NCBI RefSeq assembly: GCF_001646665.1
Contig: NZ_LWBU01000384.1
Location: 1-64,000 of the forward strand
From: Streptomyces noursei
GTDB taxonomy: Bacteria; Actinomycetota; Actinomycetes; Streptomycetales; Streptomycetaceae
Direction of reading: 5' to 3'
DNA length: 64,000 nt
The position numbers and the translations under genes are program-made. The notes under the pieces are model-generated. The model was given only the letters and a program-made list of their open reading frames with translations. It ran no database searches and was not told the DNA's origin. This document shows positions 23,956 to 32,636 of the stretch, piece after piece; the stretch's first letter is position 1, and each line of letters opens with the position of its first letter.

Positions 23956-26201
23956 TGGACGCGCTGTGTGGATCCGACCCCGCGCGCATCGCGGGGCACC
24001 GACTGCTCGGCCGGCTCGGAGCGGGAGGCATGGGCGTCGTCTACCTTGCGCGTACTCCGGGCGGAGCCCTGGTGGCGCTCAAGGTCATCCAGGGCGAATA
24101 CGCCGATGACACCGGCTTCCGGGACCGGTTCCGGCGGGAGGTGGAGGTCGCCCGGCGGGTCACCAGCCGTTGGTCGGTAAGCCTGGCCGACGCGGATCCG
24201 GATGCCGCCGAGCCCTGGCTGGCCACCGAGTTCGTGCCCGGGCCGTCGCTCGCCGAGGCCGTCGCGCTGCACGGGCCGCTCCCGTCGCACGGGCTGCGGG
24301 TGCTCGGGGCCCGTCTGGCCGAAGCGCTCGACGACCTCCATGCCGCCGGGCTCGTCCACCGGGACCTCAAGCCCGGCAACGTGCTCCTGGCTCACGACGG
24401 GCCGCGGCTCATCGACTTCGGGATCGCCCGGGCTCCCGAGGACACCTCACTCACGGCCACCGGGGTCGTGGTGGGTACGCCCGGTTATCTGGCGCCCGAG
24501 CAGGCCGGCGGCCGGGACGTACCGGTGGTCGGCCCGGCCGGTGACGTGTTCTCCCTCGGGTGCGTCCTCATGTACGCAGCGACCGGCAGGGCCCCCTTCG
24601 GTGGCGGACCCGTCGACGCTCTGCTGTACCGGACCGTGCACGACTTCCCGGACACCGACGGCGTTCCGGAGGAAGTGGCCGGTGTGGTCGGCGGCTGCCT
24701 GGAGAAGGATCCGCGGCACCGCCCGACCGCCGCGGAGGTGCACCACGCCCTGGCGGAGGGCGGGCGCGCCGCGGAGGGTCCCGTCCGGTGGCTCGCCGAA
24801 CCGGTACTCCGGCTCATCGCCGAGCGTTCGGCCCACGCGCTGGCGCTGCCCGGGATCGACGACACCGAGGTGTCGGAGGGGGCCGTCGGCGATGACGCCG
24901 CCGGTAGCGGGGGTGAACGTGTCCCGCCGGGCGCCGGGCACGCCGATCCGGCCGACGCGGACGGGGCCCCGGCCGGCGGGCCGGGTTCCACGACGGGACG
25001 CCGGCGGTTCCTGGCGCTGGCAGGAGGGGCGGCCCTGGTGGTGGCGGGGGGTGGAACGGCGCTGTGGGCGGCCCTCGACCGCGAGGGCCCCGCACCGGCC
25101 GGACATCCACGCCGCTCGCCCTGCACGCTCGCGCTGCACGCCGACCTGAGCGGCGGGGACAAGGCCACCGGCCTGGCTCAGGAGCGCGGGCTGCGGCTCG
25201 CGGTGGAGCGGTTCAACGCCCGCCGGAACCGTCCGTACACACTCGCCGTCAGGGCAGAGGACGACGGCGGCGATCCACGAGCCGCGCTCCGCGTGGCGAA
25301 GACGCTGGCGGCGGATCCCACGGTGCTCGCCGTCGTGGGCCCCACCACCGACACCACCGCGGAGGCCTCCCTGGTGGCGTACGACACGGCTCTGGTTCCG
25401 GTGGTCGCCGTCTCCCCCGGATCGATCGCCCTCGCCCTCCAGGGGTACCGCTCCTTCCTGCACGCCCGCGTCCCCGACAGTCTTCTGGCGTTCTACCTCA
25501 ACGTCCACCTGCGGGGGTCCGCCGGGTCGCGGCGGGTCGGGATCGTCGACGACCGCGCGGCCGACGACCACGCCTGGGAGATCAGCAGCACCCTCAGCAA
25601 GGTGCTGCACCGGGACGGACATCCGCAAGTACCGGAAGTCGTCAGCGCCTTGCGCAGCGACTTCCGCCCGCCCGTGGACGCCCTGCTGGCGGCAGGTGCC
25701 GACTCGGTCGTCTTCGCCGGTTACCCCGACCGAGCGGCGCTGATCGCCAAGGTCCTCCATGACCGCCGCTTCGCCGGGGCACGCGTCTCCGCCCACCCGC
25801 TCCTCGGTGAACGGTTCCTCACCGCGGCCGGCCGGGCCGCCGAGGGATGGGTCGCGGTGGCCCCGGCCGCCGACCCCGCGCTCCTGCCGGCCGGGGCGGC
25901 GTTCACCGCCGCGCACCGGCGGCGCTTCGGGGCGGTGCCCGCGCGGTACTCCGTCGAGGCGTACGACGTCACGAACATGCTGCTCGCCGGTCTGGAGCGG
26001 CTGGGCCGCGCCCGCCCGACCCGCGCCGCCCTGCTGGCCGCCGTACGCGGCACGCCGTACCAGGGCATCACCAAGAAGTTCGCCTTCCGCGCGAAGACGG
26101 GTGAGTTCGTCATCGGCGCCGACAACGGCGTGTTCCGGTGGCGGGTCGAACGGGGCGCCTTCCGGTGCCACGGCCCGGCTCCGGTCTCGGTCCCCTCCTG
26201 A
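23955..26201 (+). CDS. Ser/Thr protein kinase fused to periplasmic-binding-protein domain (first copy)
   Basis: Residues 1-270 are a Hanks-type kinase with all key elements: the glycine loop LLGRLGAGGMGVVY, Lys43 in VALKVI, the catalytic loop VHRDLKPGN (Asp137), DFG at 154-156 and APEQ. After an acidic linker comes one membrane span (about residues 340-365, preceded by GRRRFLALAGG). An extracellular type-I periplasmic-binding fold follows (LALHADLSGGDKATGLAQ, LAVVGPTTDTTAEAS, VPVVAVSPGS, AEGWVAVAPAADP), as in branched-chain amino-acid receptors. The protein should sense a small ligand outside and phosphorylate targets inside. The downstream gene is a paralogue starting at the stop codon. Confidence 0.88.
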   Translation: MDALCGSDPARIAGHRLLGRLGAGGMGVVYLARTPGGALVALKVIQGEYADDTGFRDRFRREVEVARRVTSRWSVSLADADPDAAEPWLATEFVPGPSLAEAVALHGPLPSHGLRVLGARLAEALDDLHAAGLVHRDLKPGNVLLAHDGPRLIDFGIARAPEDTSLTATGVVVGTPGYLAPEQAGGRDVPVVGPAGDVFSLGCVLMYAATGRAPFGGGPVDALLYRTVHDFPDTDGVPEEVAGVVGGCLEKDPRHRPTAAEVHHALAEGGRAAEGPVRWLAEPVLRLIAERSAHALALPGIDDTEVSEGAVGDDAAGSGGERVPPGAGHADPADADGAPAGGPGSTTGRRRFLALAGGAALVVAGGGTALWAALDREGPAPAGHPRRSPCTLALHADLSGGDKATGLAQERGLRLAVERFNARRNRPYTLAVRAEDDGGDPRAALRVAKTLAADPTVLAVVGPTTDTTAEASLVAYDTALVPVVAVSPGSIALALQGYRSFLHARVPDSLLAFYLNVHLRGSAGSRRVGIVDDRAADDHAWEISSTLSKVLHRDGHPQVPEVVSALRSDFRPPVDALLAAGADSVVFAGYPDRAALIAKVLHDRRFAGARVSAHPLLGERFLTAAGRAAEGWVAVAPAADPALLPAGAAFTAAHRRRFGAVPARYSVEAYDVTNMLLAGLERLGRARPTRAALLAAVRGTPYQGITKKFAFRAKTGEFVIGADNGVFRWRVERGAFRCHGPAPVSVPS

Positions 26202-28414
26202 TGCGTCCGCTGCGTCCGGGCGACCCGGCCGGGGCGGGCCCGTTCCGCGTTCTCGCCCGGCTGGGGGCGGGCGGCATGGGTGTCGTGTACCTGGCTCGAT
26301 CACCGTCCGGCGTGGTCGCGGCGGTCAAGGTCATCCATGCCGCTCACGTCGGGGACGCGGCCTTCCGGGCACGGTTCCGTCGCGAGGCCGACGCCGCCCG
26401 GGGGGTGGTCAGCCCCTGGGTGGCGCCGTTGCTGGACGCGGACCCGGACGCGCGGGAGCCATGGCTGGCGACCGCTTTCGTGCCCGGCCCGTCCCTCGCC
26501 GAGGCCGTCGGTCTCCACGGGCCGCTGCCGCACTCCACCGTGCGGTTCCTGGGCGCCCGGCTGGCCGAGGCGCTGGAGGCGGTGCACCGGGCCGGCCTGG
26601 TCCACCGCGACGTCAAGCCGGGCAACATCCTGCTCGGCGTGGACGGCCCCCGTCTGATCGACTTCGGCATCGCCCGCTCCGCCGACGCCACGGCCCTCAC
26701 CTCCAGCGGCATGGTCGTCGGTTCACCGGGCTTCCTCTCCCCGGAGCAGGCCCAGGCCCGGCCCGCGGAGATCGGCCCGCCCAGCGATGTGTTCTCCCTG
26801 GGCTGCGTGCTGGCCTACGCCGCCGCCGGTGTACGTCCTTTCGGCGGCGGGCTCGCTGCCGCCGCGCTGCTGCGCACGGTGACCGAGCAACCCGACCTCG
26901 ACGGTGTACCGGGTGAGCTGACGCCCCTGCTCAGAGCCTGTCTCGCCAAGCAGCCGCAGCATCGGCCCGGTCCAGCAGCCGTGCGCGCCGCCCTCGGCGG
27001 AATTCAGGACGCCGCCGGGCCGTGGCTCCCCGAACCGGTCGTCCGCCTCATCGCCGACAGGTCGGCGCAGGTTCTGCGCATCGCCGCCGCCGGCGGGACG
27101 ACCGAGGTTTCGCCCCCGCCCCCGAAGGCCCGCCTGTCGGACGCCGAGACGGTGACCGCGGTGCCCATCGGCACCGGACTGCCGGGCATACCCACCCGCC
27201 GGCGCTTCCTCGCACTCGGCTCGGCCGCTGGGGCCGCCGCAGCGGGCGCAGGCGCACTGTGGTGGGTCCGGACGCGGCCCGGTACCTCTGGGGCGGAAAG
27301 GGACGCCGCACAGGACCGGCCGGTGCTGACGCTGGCTCTTCACGGGGATCTGTCGGGGGCGGCCGCAGCAGCTGGACAGGCGCAGCGGAACGGGGCACGT
27401 ATCGCCGTCGATGACGTGAACGCCCGGCGCTCCACACCTTTCCGGCTCGCCCTGACCGTCCATGACGACGGGGGCGTCCCGTCCCGCGCGGCCGGTGTCG
27501 CCCGGCGGCTCGTCGACGACGCCTCCGTGCGGGCGGTGGTGGGGCCGACCACCGACGCCTGCGCGCTCGCCGCCGTGCTGACGTACCACGAGGCGTCGCT
27601 GCCCACGGTGGCCGTGTCACCGGGTGTGGACGCCAACAGAAGGATCGTCGAGGACGTCAACCCCCGTGCGTACATTCCCGGTCGCGTTCATGACCAGCTG
27701 ATGGCGGTCCCCTGCATCACCCATCTGAGCCGCACCGTCGGTGCGCGCCGGGTGGTGCTTCTCGATGACCGGGCACAGGGCGACCTGAGCTGGAACATCT
27801 GCCGGCAGGTCGCCACGGCCCTGCGGAACGCCGGCCGCACAGCCACGGTCAGGGCCGTCGGACGGGCGATGAACGCCGGGGCCCTCGCCGCAGAGGTGAA
27901 GGCCGCCCGCGCCGACGCTCTGCTGTTCACCGGAGACGAGCTGCGCGCCGCCGCCCTCGCACGGGCCCTCGCGTCGACGGGATACACCGGCGCACGGATG
28001 GGCATCCGGCAGGGCTTCGGCCCGCGGTTCCTGCGCACGGCGGGCGTCACCGCGGAGGGCTGGGTGTTCACCACGCCGTTCGTCGAGGCCGCCCGCACAC
28101 CTGCCGCCAGTGAGTTCACCACCACCTACCGCGGGAAGTTCGGGACGATGCCCCCCCGGTGGGCCGCGGAGGCGTACGACGCGGTTCGCTTCATCGCCGA
28201 TGCCATGACGAACGGCCGGACGCCCGTCACGGACAGGGGTTCCATCATCCGGCGCGCACAGGAGATCCGCTACCAGGGCATCACCCGGACGCTCTCCTAC
28301 TCCGTGGTCGACGGAGGGGCCTACGACAAGGAGGGCCTCTTCCTCCATCAAGTACGGGGCGGGACCTTCACGTTCCTCGGGCAGTACGCGAGAAGCCGGC
28401 TCAGCAAGGGCTGA
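26201..28414 (+). CDS. Ser/Thr protein kinase fused to periplasmic-binding-protein domain (second copy)
   Basis: A paralogue of the preceding gene with the same order. The kinase has LARLGAGGMGVVYLARS, AAVKVIHA, HRDVKPGNILL and IDFGIARS. A span from about residue 330 follows (TRRRFLALGSAAGAAAAGAG), then a periplasmic-binding domain (LALHGDLSGAAAAAGQAQ, AVVGPTTDACALAAVLTYHE, PTVAVSPGVDANRR, GWVFTTPFVEAARTP). Both kinase halves keep all catalytic residues. The outer domains are more diverged than the kinases, which suggests different ligands. The start overlaps the previous stop (TGATG), so the three genes form one coupled unit. Confidence 0.88.
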   Translation: MRPLRPGDPAGAGPFRVLARLGAGGMGVVYLARSPSGVVAAVKVIHAAHVGDAAFRARFRREADAARGVVSPWVAPLLDADPDAREPWLATAFVPGPSLAEAVGLHGPLPHSTVRFLGARLAEALEAVHRAGLVHRDVKPGNILLGVDGPRLIDFGIARSADATALTSSGMVVGSPGFLSPEQAQARPAEIGPPSDVFSLGCVLAYAAAGVRPFGGGLAAAALLRTVTEQPDLDGVPGELTPLLRACLAKQPQHRPGPAAVRAALGGIQDAAGPWLPEPVVRLIADRSAQVLRIAAAGGTTEVSPPPPKARLSDAETVTAVPIGTGLPGIPTRRRFLALGSAAGAAAAGAGALWWVRTRPGTSGAERDAAQDRPVLTLALHGDLSGAAAAAGQAQRNGARIAVDDVNARRSTPFRLALTVHDDGGVPSRAAGVARRLVDDASVRAVVGPTTDACALAAVLTYHEASLPTVAVSPGVDANRRIVEDVNPRAYIPGRVHDQLMAVPCITHLSRTVGARRVVLLDDRAQGDLSWNICRQVATALRNAGRTATVRAVGRAMNAGALAAEVKAARADALLFTGDELRAAALARALASTGYTGARMGIRQGFGPRFLRTAGVTAEGWVFTTPFVEAARTPAASEFTTTYRGKFGTMPPRWAAEAYDAVRFIADAMTNGRTPVTDRGSIIRRAQEIRYQGITRTLSYSVVDGGAYDKEGLFLHQVRGGTFTFLGQYARSRLSKG

Positions 28415-28588
28415 ATCCTTCCGGGCGTTCGCCGGGTGGGCATAAGGGCTTCGCCGATGCCGATGCCGGTCACGAGGGCATGACCCGGTCCGCCTGGCGG
28501 CCGGCCAGTGCCACTGCCGGCAGCTCCCGGGCAAAGACCGCCTTGCCTCCGGATCCGCCCGCAGCGTTCCCTGGCACGTCGGAATCGC

Positions 28589-29206
28589 GTGAAGGCGGTG
28601 GCGGCCGGCCTCGTGGCTTGTCATCGAGTGGCGGTCGCACCGTACTGGGCGGCTGCCCGGCAACAGCTGGACGCCGTACGGGCGCAGCACGCCCGCACGT
28701 TCCTGGAAGGGGGAGTCGAGGCGCTGCTGGCTGCTCTCAGCCCTCCGCTGGTGCGCTGGTGCGCACCCGTGCTGGAGATTCGCCACCCGCGCCCCGTCGA
28801 GGTCCATCTGGGCGGCAGAGGGCTGATCCTGGTGCCGACGCTGTTCTCCTGGCGTGCGTTCAGCCTGCTGTACGACCCTGGCGACGACGCGGCGGCGCCG
28901 CGGCTCACCGTACCCGCCGTGACCGACCCGGTGACGGGTGCCGCGCTGTGGCACCCCGCGGGCCCACCGACCGCGGATCCCCTGGGCGCCCTGCTCGGGC
29001 GCACCCGGGCCGCCGCGCTGCGCGTGGCCGCCGACGGGTGCAGCACCACTGAACTGGCCGCGCGGCTCGGTGTCTCCCAGGCGGCCGCCAGCCAGCACAC
29101 CAAGGCGCTGCGCGACGCACGCCTCATCACCACCAGCCGGCGTGGTGGTTCCGTGCTGCACCTGGCCACTGCCCTGGGCCGGGAACTGCTGGCCGGGAAC
29201 CGATAG
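28589..29206 (+). CDS. ArsR-type regulator, N-terminus probably truncated
   Basis: The C-terminal winged helix is intact (CSTTELAARLGVSQAAASQH, TKALRDARLITTSRRGGSVL). It is preceded by a region typical of the longer ArsR-like regulators with a DUF5937-type N-terminal domain (VAPYWAAARQQLDAVRAQHA, LVRWCAPVLEIRHPRPVEVH). Such proteins are normally about 320-340 residues. Here only about 205 can be read from the GTG at 28589, and the sequence upstream lacks the expected N-terminal third. It may be a remnant or a shortened functional repressor. A 24-bp perfect palindrome lies 24 bases after its stop. Confidence 0.5.
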   Translation: MKAVAAGLVACHRVAVAPYWAAARQQLDAVRAQHARTFLEGGVEALLAALSPPLVRWCAPVLEIRHPRPVEVHLGGRGLILVPTLFSWRAFSLLYDPGDDAAAPRLTVPAVTDPVTGAALWHPAGPPTADPLGALLGRTRAAALRVAADGCSTTELAARLGVSQAAASQHTKALRDARLITTSRRGGSVLHLATALGRELLAGNR

Positions 29207-29229
29207 CGCCGCGCGCAGCGTGGACGCCT

Positions 29230-29253
29230 GGCCTTAAGCCATGGCTTAAGGCC
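29230..29253. promoter_or_regulatory. Perfect 24-bp palindrome
   Basis: GGCCTTAAGCCA followed immediately by its exact reverse complement TGGCTTAAGGCC, with no spacer. It lies between the ArsR-type gene and the secreted-inhibitor gene. Lack of a loop argues for a protein-binding dyad (operator) rather than an ordinary terminator. The adjacent winged-helix gene is the obvious candidate binder. Confidence 0.55.
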
Positions 29254-29480
29254 GTGGCCGCCGGTGCCGGCAGCCCGGAACATTCATGGTGTTCGCGCGT
29301 CCCGGGGTGGTGGATGCCACCGCCTGAAGGTGCGCCCGGCCTCCGCGGCCCGGCAGACCGCCGGGGCGTGAGAGGTGCGGTGAACGGACTCGCGGGCGGG
29401 TGGTGCGTCGATGCGCAGCCCGGCCGGGCCGTCTTCGGAAAGCCGCAGCAATCGGTAGTCCATCAACGAGGAGTCCTCAG

Positions 29481-29846
29481 ATGAAGGCAAGCAAGCCCAT
29501 GCGCTCAGTCATGATCGCCGGCGTCCTGGCGTTGGCCACACTGACCACCGGCCAGACCGCGCAGGCGGTTCCGAGCAGCACGAACGCCACGTGCCCCTCC
29601 AATGCGATCTGCCTTTGGACGGGCGTGTCCCACAGCGGCGCTCAGTACAACTGGACGGGCGGATACAAGGACCTGCCCGCGGCCTGGCGCGACCACTCGT
29701 ATTCCTTCATCGCGAACCGGTCCGGTGCCTTCATCGACTGGAGTGGCGGGCAGAAGGTCTGCCGCTCGGTCAGCAGGGGCCACTACGCCGCCCGGTACGA
29801 CACCGGATTCGGCAAGAAGATCGACGCCGTCGCCGACACCTGCTGA
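29481..29846 (+). CDS. Secreted peptidase-inhibitor family I36-like protein
   Basis: A 121-residue precursor with a signal peptide (MKASKPMRSVMIAGVLALAT, cleavage after AQA) and a mature crystallin-like domain with paired cysteines: CPSNAICLWTGVSHSGAQYN, LPAAWRDHSYSFIANRSG, KVCRSVSRGHYA. The pattern matches the I36 family typified by the Streptomyces metalloproteinase inhibitor SMPI, which blocks thermolysin-like proteases, though many relatives have untested activity. The ATG at 29481 is preceded by GAGGAG 6 bases away. It could be controlled from the palindrome upstream. Confidence 0.82.
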   Translation: MKASKPMRSVMIAGVLALATLTTGQTAQAVPSSTNATCPSNAICLWTGVSHSGAQYNWTGGYKDLPAAWRDHSYSFIANRSGAFIDWSGGQKVCRSVSRGHYAARYDTGFGKKIDAVADTC

Positions 29847-30050
29847 GGCAGGATCGGGCGGCCCGGCCTCCCCGCTCCACGACGTCCACCAGGGCCGGGC
29901 GGCCATGATCCCACCTGGCCCGGGCACCGGGACCGGGCATGTTCCGGTCGTGGAGCGGCGAAGGCGCCGGACGTGAGCGCGGCGCACGCGGTGTCGGTCA
30001 CCGTGTGCGCCGCGTCGGCCTGCGGGGCGGCCCGCCGCGAAGGGCTCGGG

Positions 30051-30947
30051 TCAGAGGAAGTGCCCGCTGGCCAGATAGGGCGCGGGGGCGGTCATGCCGC
30101 GGACGGCGAGATAGCCCTCCTGGCCGAGGTCCAGACGGGCGGCGAGCCCGACGTCGACGGCCCAGTGATTGGCCGTGGTGATGCAGTTGACCAGGGTGTC
30201 CCCCTCGGAGGACGCCAAGGCCTCCCACAGCAGTCCCTGCGCGGCCTCCTCGTCGGCCGCGGCGAGCAGCACGGCGCGTCCCCGCCCGTCGATGTACGCG
30301 TACCCCGGCTTGACCTTCACGTCGCGTGACACGACCAGCCGCAAGGTGCGCAGCATGTAGGCGTGATCCGGGCCGTGGCCGGCGCCGCGCAGTTCCTCGT
30401 CCAGCCGGTCCATCCACTCCAGGTCGGACGCCTCGCCGTCCCGGAGGCCGCCGACCGCGGGAAGCGTGGATCGGTCGACGGTGCCGACCATGCGCATCTG
30501 CGGGTGGAGGGTGAAGCCCGCCAGCCGGTAGCGCCGGGTCGCCCCGGGATGGACGGTCGAGGAGAACATGCCCCGGCGGCCGCCCGCGTGCGCCAGGACG
30601 GCGTCCATCAGCCGCTTGCCGATGCCCTTCCCCTGCCGGCCGGTGAGAACGCCGTACGTGGCCAGGTACCAGAGCTCCCCGCGGTTCTGCGAGATGGCGA
30701 ACCCGACGACTTCCTCGTCCCGCTCCACCGCCACCCAGCAGCCCCCGGGGTCCTCGGCGAGGAAGTGACCCATGCGCTCGATCCACTGCTCCGACTGCGC
30801 CGCCGAGCGCGGTTCGATCTCGGGTTCGCTGACTCTTCTGCTCCGCCGGTCCGCATCGTGGAAGGTCACCGCCGACACTCGTTCCGCCGGCCTGAGGTCT
30901 TCCTCGCGCATCGGTCGCACTCGCACTGAGTCCACGTGTTCCAACAT
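30051..30947 (-). CDS. GNAT family N-acetyltransferase (298 aa)
   Basis: An acetyl-CoA-dependent transferase of the GCN5 superfamily. The N-terminal GNAT domain shows VRPMREEDLRPAERVSAV, WVAVERDEEVVGFAISQNRG, the acetyl-CoA loop GRQGKGIGKRLMDAVLAHAG and a YRLAGF strand. A second, less conserved GNAT-like half follows (LRLVVSRDVKVKPGYAYIDG, LLAAADEEAAQGLLWEALAS), so the protein is a tandem-GNAT type. The substrate is unknown. The ATG at 30947 lies upstream of a long intergenic region, and no partner gene is adjacent. Confidence 0.82.
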   Translation of the reverse strand: MLEHVDSVRVRPMREEDLRPAERVSAVTFHDADRRSRRVSEPEIEPRSAAQSEQWIERMGHFLAEDPGGCWVAVERDEEVVGFAISQNRGELWYLATYGVLTGRQGKGIGKRLMDAVLAHAGGRRGMFSSTVHPGATRRYRLAGFTLHPQMRMVGTVDRSTLPAVGGLRDGEASDLEWMDRLDEELRGAGHGPDHAYMLRTLRLVVSRDVKVKPGYAYIDGRGRAVLLAAADEEAAQGLLWEALASSEGDTLVNCITTANHWAVDVGLAARLDLGQEGYLAVRGMTAPAPYLASGHFL

Positions 30948-31542
30948 ATCGTCAGTTCCTGTGTTCCAGGCTCACGTTGGCGCCTGCCCCGAGCAGTCAG
31001 GTCGCCGCCTCCCGGGTGGCGGGGACGCTTTCCGCCCCGCAGACCCGCCAGCGCCTCGACCGGTCCGCACCACGCCCCGGCGGCCGGTGGGGCGCCGCAC
31101 GCTGTCCGCGCCGCGTGGCGGGCTCCCTCGACCGCCGTACGCCCCGTTCCGTCCAGCCGTCGATGATGAACATCCCGCCGACCTACGTCGATCCGTCGGC
31201 CGGGTAGGCGGTGATCCGGGCGGTCGGCGGACGGGCCCTGCACTCCGGCCGGGGCGCCTGGGGCCGTGAGCGCGCCACAGGACGCCGCCCTGCCGGCGGA
31301 GGACCGGATCCCGGCCGCCGCGCCGCAGCACCTCCGGTGTGAGGCGCACGTCGTACGGGCCGGCGGAGCCAAGCGGCGAGCGCCGTGGCGCCGCCAGGGC
31401 ACGAGGGGGGCTGTGCCAGGGTCGTAATGGACGGTACATTTGACCTTTGAAACACGATGTTCTGAAACGTGGGAAGCCGTAGGGGGTGGCCCCGACGGCT
31501 GCGGGCAGCCATCGGTGATCCCGCGCCGCAGGAAGGAAAGCC
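30948..31542. other. Divergent intergenic region of about 595 bp
   Basis: Separates the leftward acetyltransferase gene and the rightward MurR/RpiR gene. No protein-like frame was found on either strand. Near its right end, 31440-31470 is notably AT-richer and contains TTGACC and two TGAAAC units 15-16 bases apart. This is a plausible promoter or operator for the regulator, but the assignment is not firm. Confidence 0.4.
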
Positions 31543-32421
31543 ATGAGCGCCACGCTGGCCGACGAGATCCGCACCAGGCTCGGCGAGCTGAGCCCGGCGG
31601 AGCGCAAGGTCGCGCGCGTTCTGCTCGCGGGCTATCCGGCAGCGGTCTTCGAGACCGTCGCAACCATCGCGGAGCGGGCCGGCGTGTCGGCGCCCACGGT
31701 GCTGAGGTGTGCTTCGCGGCTGGGTTTCCGGGGCTTCCCCGATCTGCAGGCGGCTCTCCGCTCGGAGCTGGACGCCCGCAACGCCTCGCCGATCACCCTC
31801 TACACGCCCGCGGAATCGTCGGAGCGGGCGCGGGAGGGGGCTCCACGGGACTCCGCGGCGGCGCATCTGGGCGAGCGGGCCGTGCTGGTGCAGCAGGCCG
31901 TCGCCCAGACCTTCGACGAGGTGGCCGCGCACGAGTTCGAGGACGCGGTGGGCCTCCTCGGCGATCCTCGGCGCCGGGTGCATGTGGCCGGGGGACGGTT
32001 CACCCACCTCATGGCCGAGTACCTGGGCATGCACCTGATGCAGTTCCGCGACCAGGTGAGCCTTCTGCCGCACAGGGACGTGGAACGGACGTCCTTCCTG
32101 ACGCAGCTCGCCCGGCGTGACGTCACCGTACTGTTCGACTACCGGCGGTACGAGGCCGACAAGACCCTCATCGCCGAACTGACCCGGGAGCGGGGCGGCA
32201 AGGTCATCGTGTTCACCGACCCGTGGCTCTCCCCCGCCGCCGCCCACGCCGACGTCGTGCTCATCACGCAGGTCTCCTCGGACTCCCCGTACGACAGCCT
32301 GGTCCCGGCCCTGGCGGTCGTGGAGTCGCTCGTCGCCGCCGTCCTCGACCGGATCGGCGGCGACGGTCACGAGCGGATGAAGAAGGCCGAGAGCATCGCC
32401 CGCCGCACCGGCCTGCTGTAG
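31543..32421 (+). CDS. MurR/RpiR family transcriptional regulator
   Basis: A 292-residue regulator with an N-terminal RpiR-type helix-turn-helix (LGELSPAERKVARVLLAGYP, TIAERAGVSAPTVLRCASRL) and a C-terminal SIS-type effector domain (RRRVHVAGGRFTHLMAEYLG, VTVLFDYRRYEADKTLIAEL, KVIVFTDPWLSPAAAHADVV). These proteins sense phosphosugars or other metabolites. Members next to amino-acid/peptide ABC transporters and M20 peptidases are common in actinobacteria. It is convergent with the cyanophycinase-like gene of such a locus, so it probably controls it. Confidence 0.85.
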   Translation: MSATLADEIRTRLGELSPAERKVARVLLAGYPAAVFETVATIAERAGVSAPTVLRCASRLGFRGFPDLQAALRSELDARNASPITLYTPAESSERAREGAPRDSAAAHLGERAVLVQQAVAQTFDEVAAHEFEDAVGLLGDPRRRVHVAGGRFTHLMAEYLGMHLMQFRDQVSLLPHRDVERTSFLTQLARRDVTVLFDYRRYEADKTLIAELTRERGGKVIVFTDPWLSPAAAHADVVLITQVSSDSPYDSLVPALAVVESLVAAVLDRIGGDGHERMKKAESIARRTGLL

Positions 32422-32469
32422 CACGGGGGCCGCTCACGGCGGTGGGCGGCGTGAGGGCCGGGCGCCTGT

Positions 32470-32485
32470 GGGGTGCCGGCACCCC
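32470..32485. terminator. 16-bp palindrome between convergent genes
   Basis: GGGGTGCCGGCACCCC is a perfect palindrome in the 215-base gap between the convergent regulator and S51 peptidase genes, where a bidirectional terminator is expected. A second dyad (GCCGG...CCGGC) lies near 32600-32625. Confidence 0.5.
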
Positions 32486-32636
32486 GGTACCGGCGTCCGT
32501 GTACGGGAACGGTCGCGGCGCTCCCGCGTCCGGCGGCCGGGCAGGTGGGTGTCGTGGCCGCCGGGCCGTGAACCGGTGGCGGCGCGCGAGGTGGCGAGCC
32601 GGCCCGTTCCGGGAGGCCGGCCCGCCGCTTCGCCGG

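Noticed and set aside
24447..26303. A 618-codon minus-strand frame opposite the first kinase fusion
   Set aside because: The sense strand has complete kinase and binding-protein motifs; the antisense product is low-complexity Gly/Arg/Val sequence.
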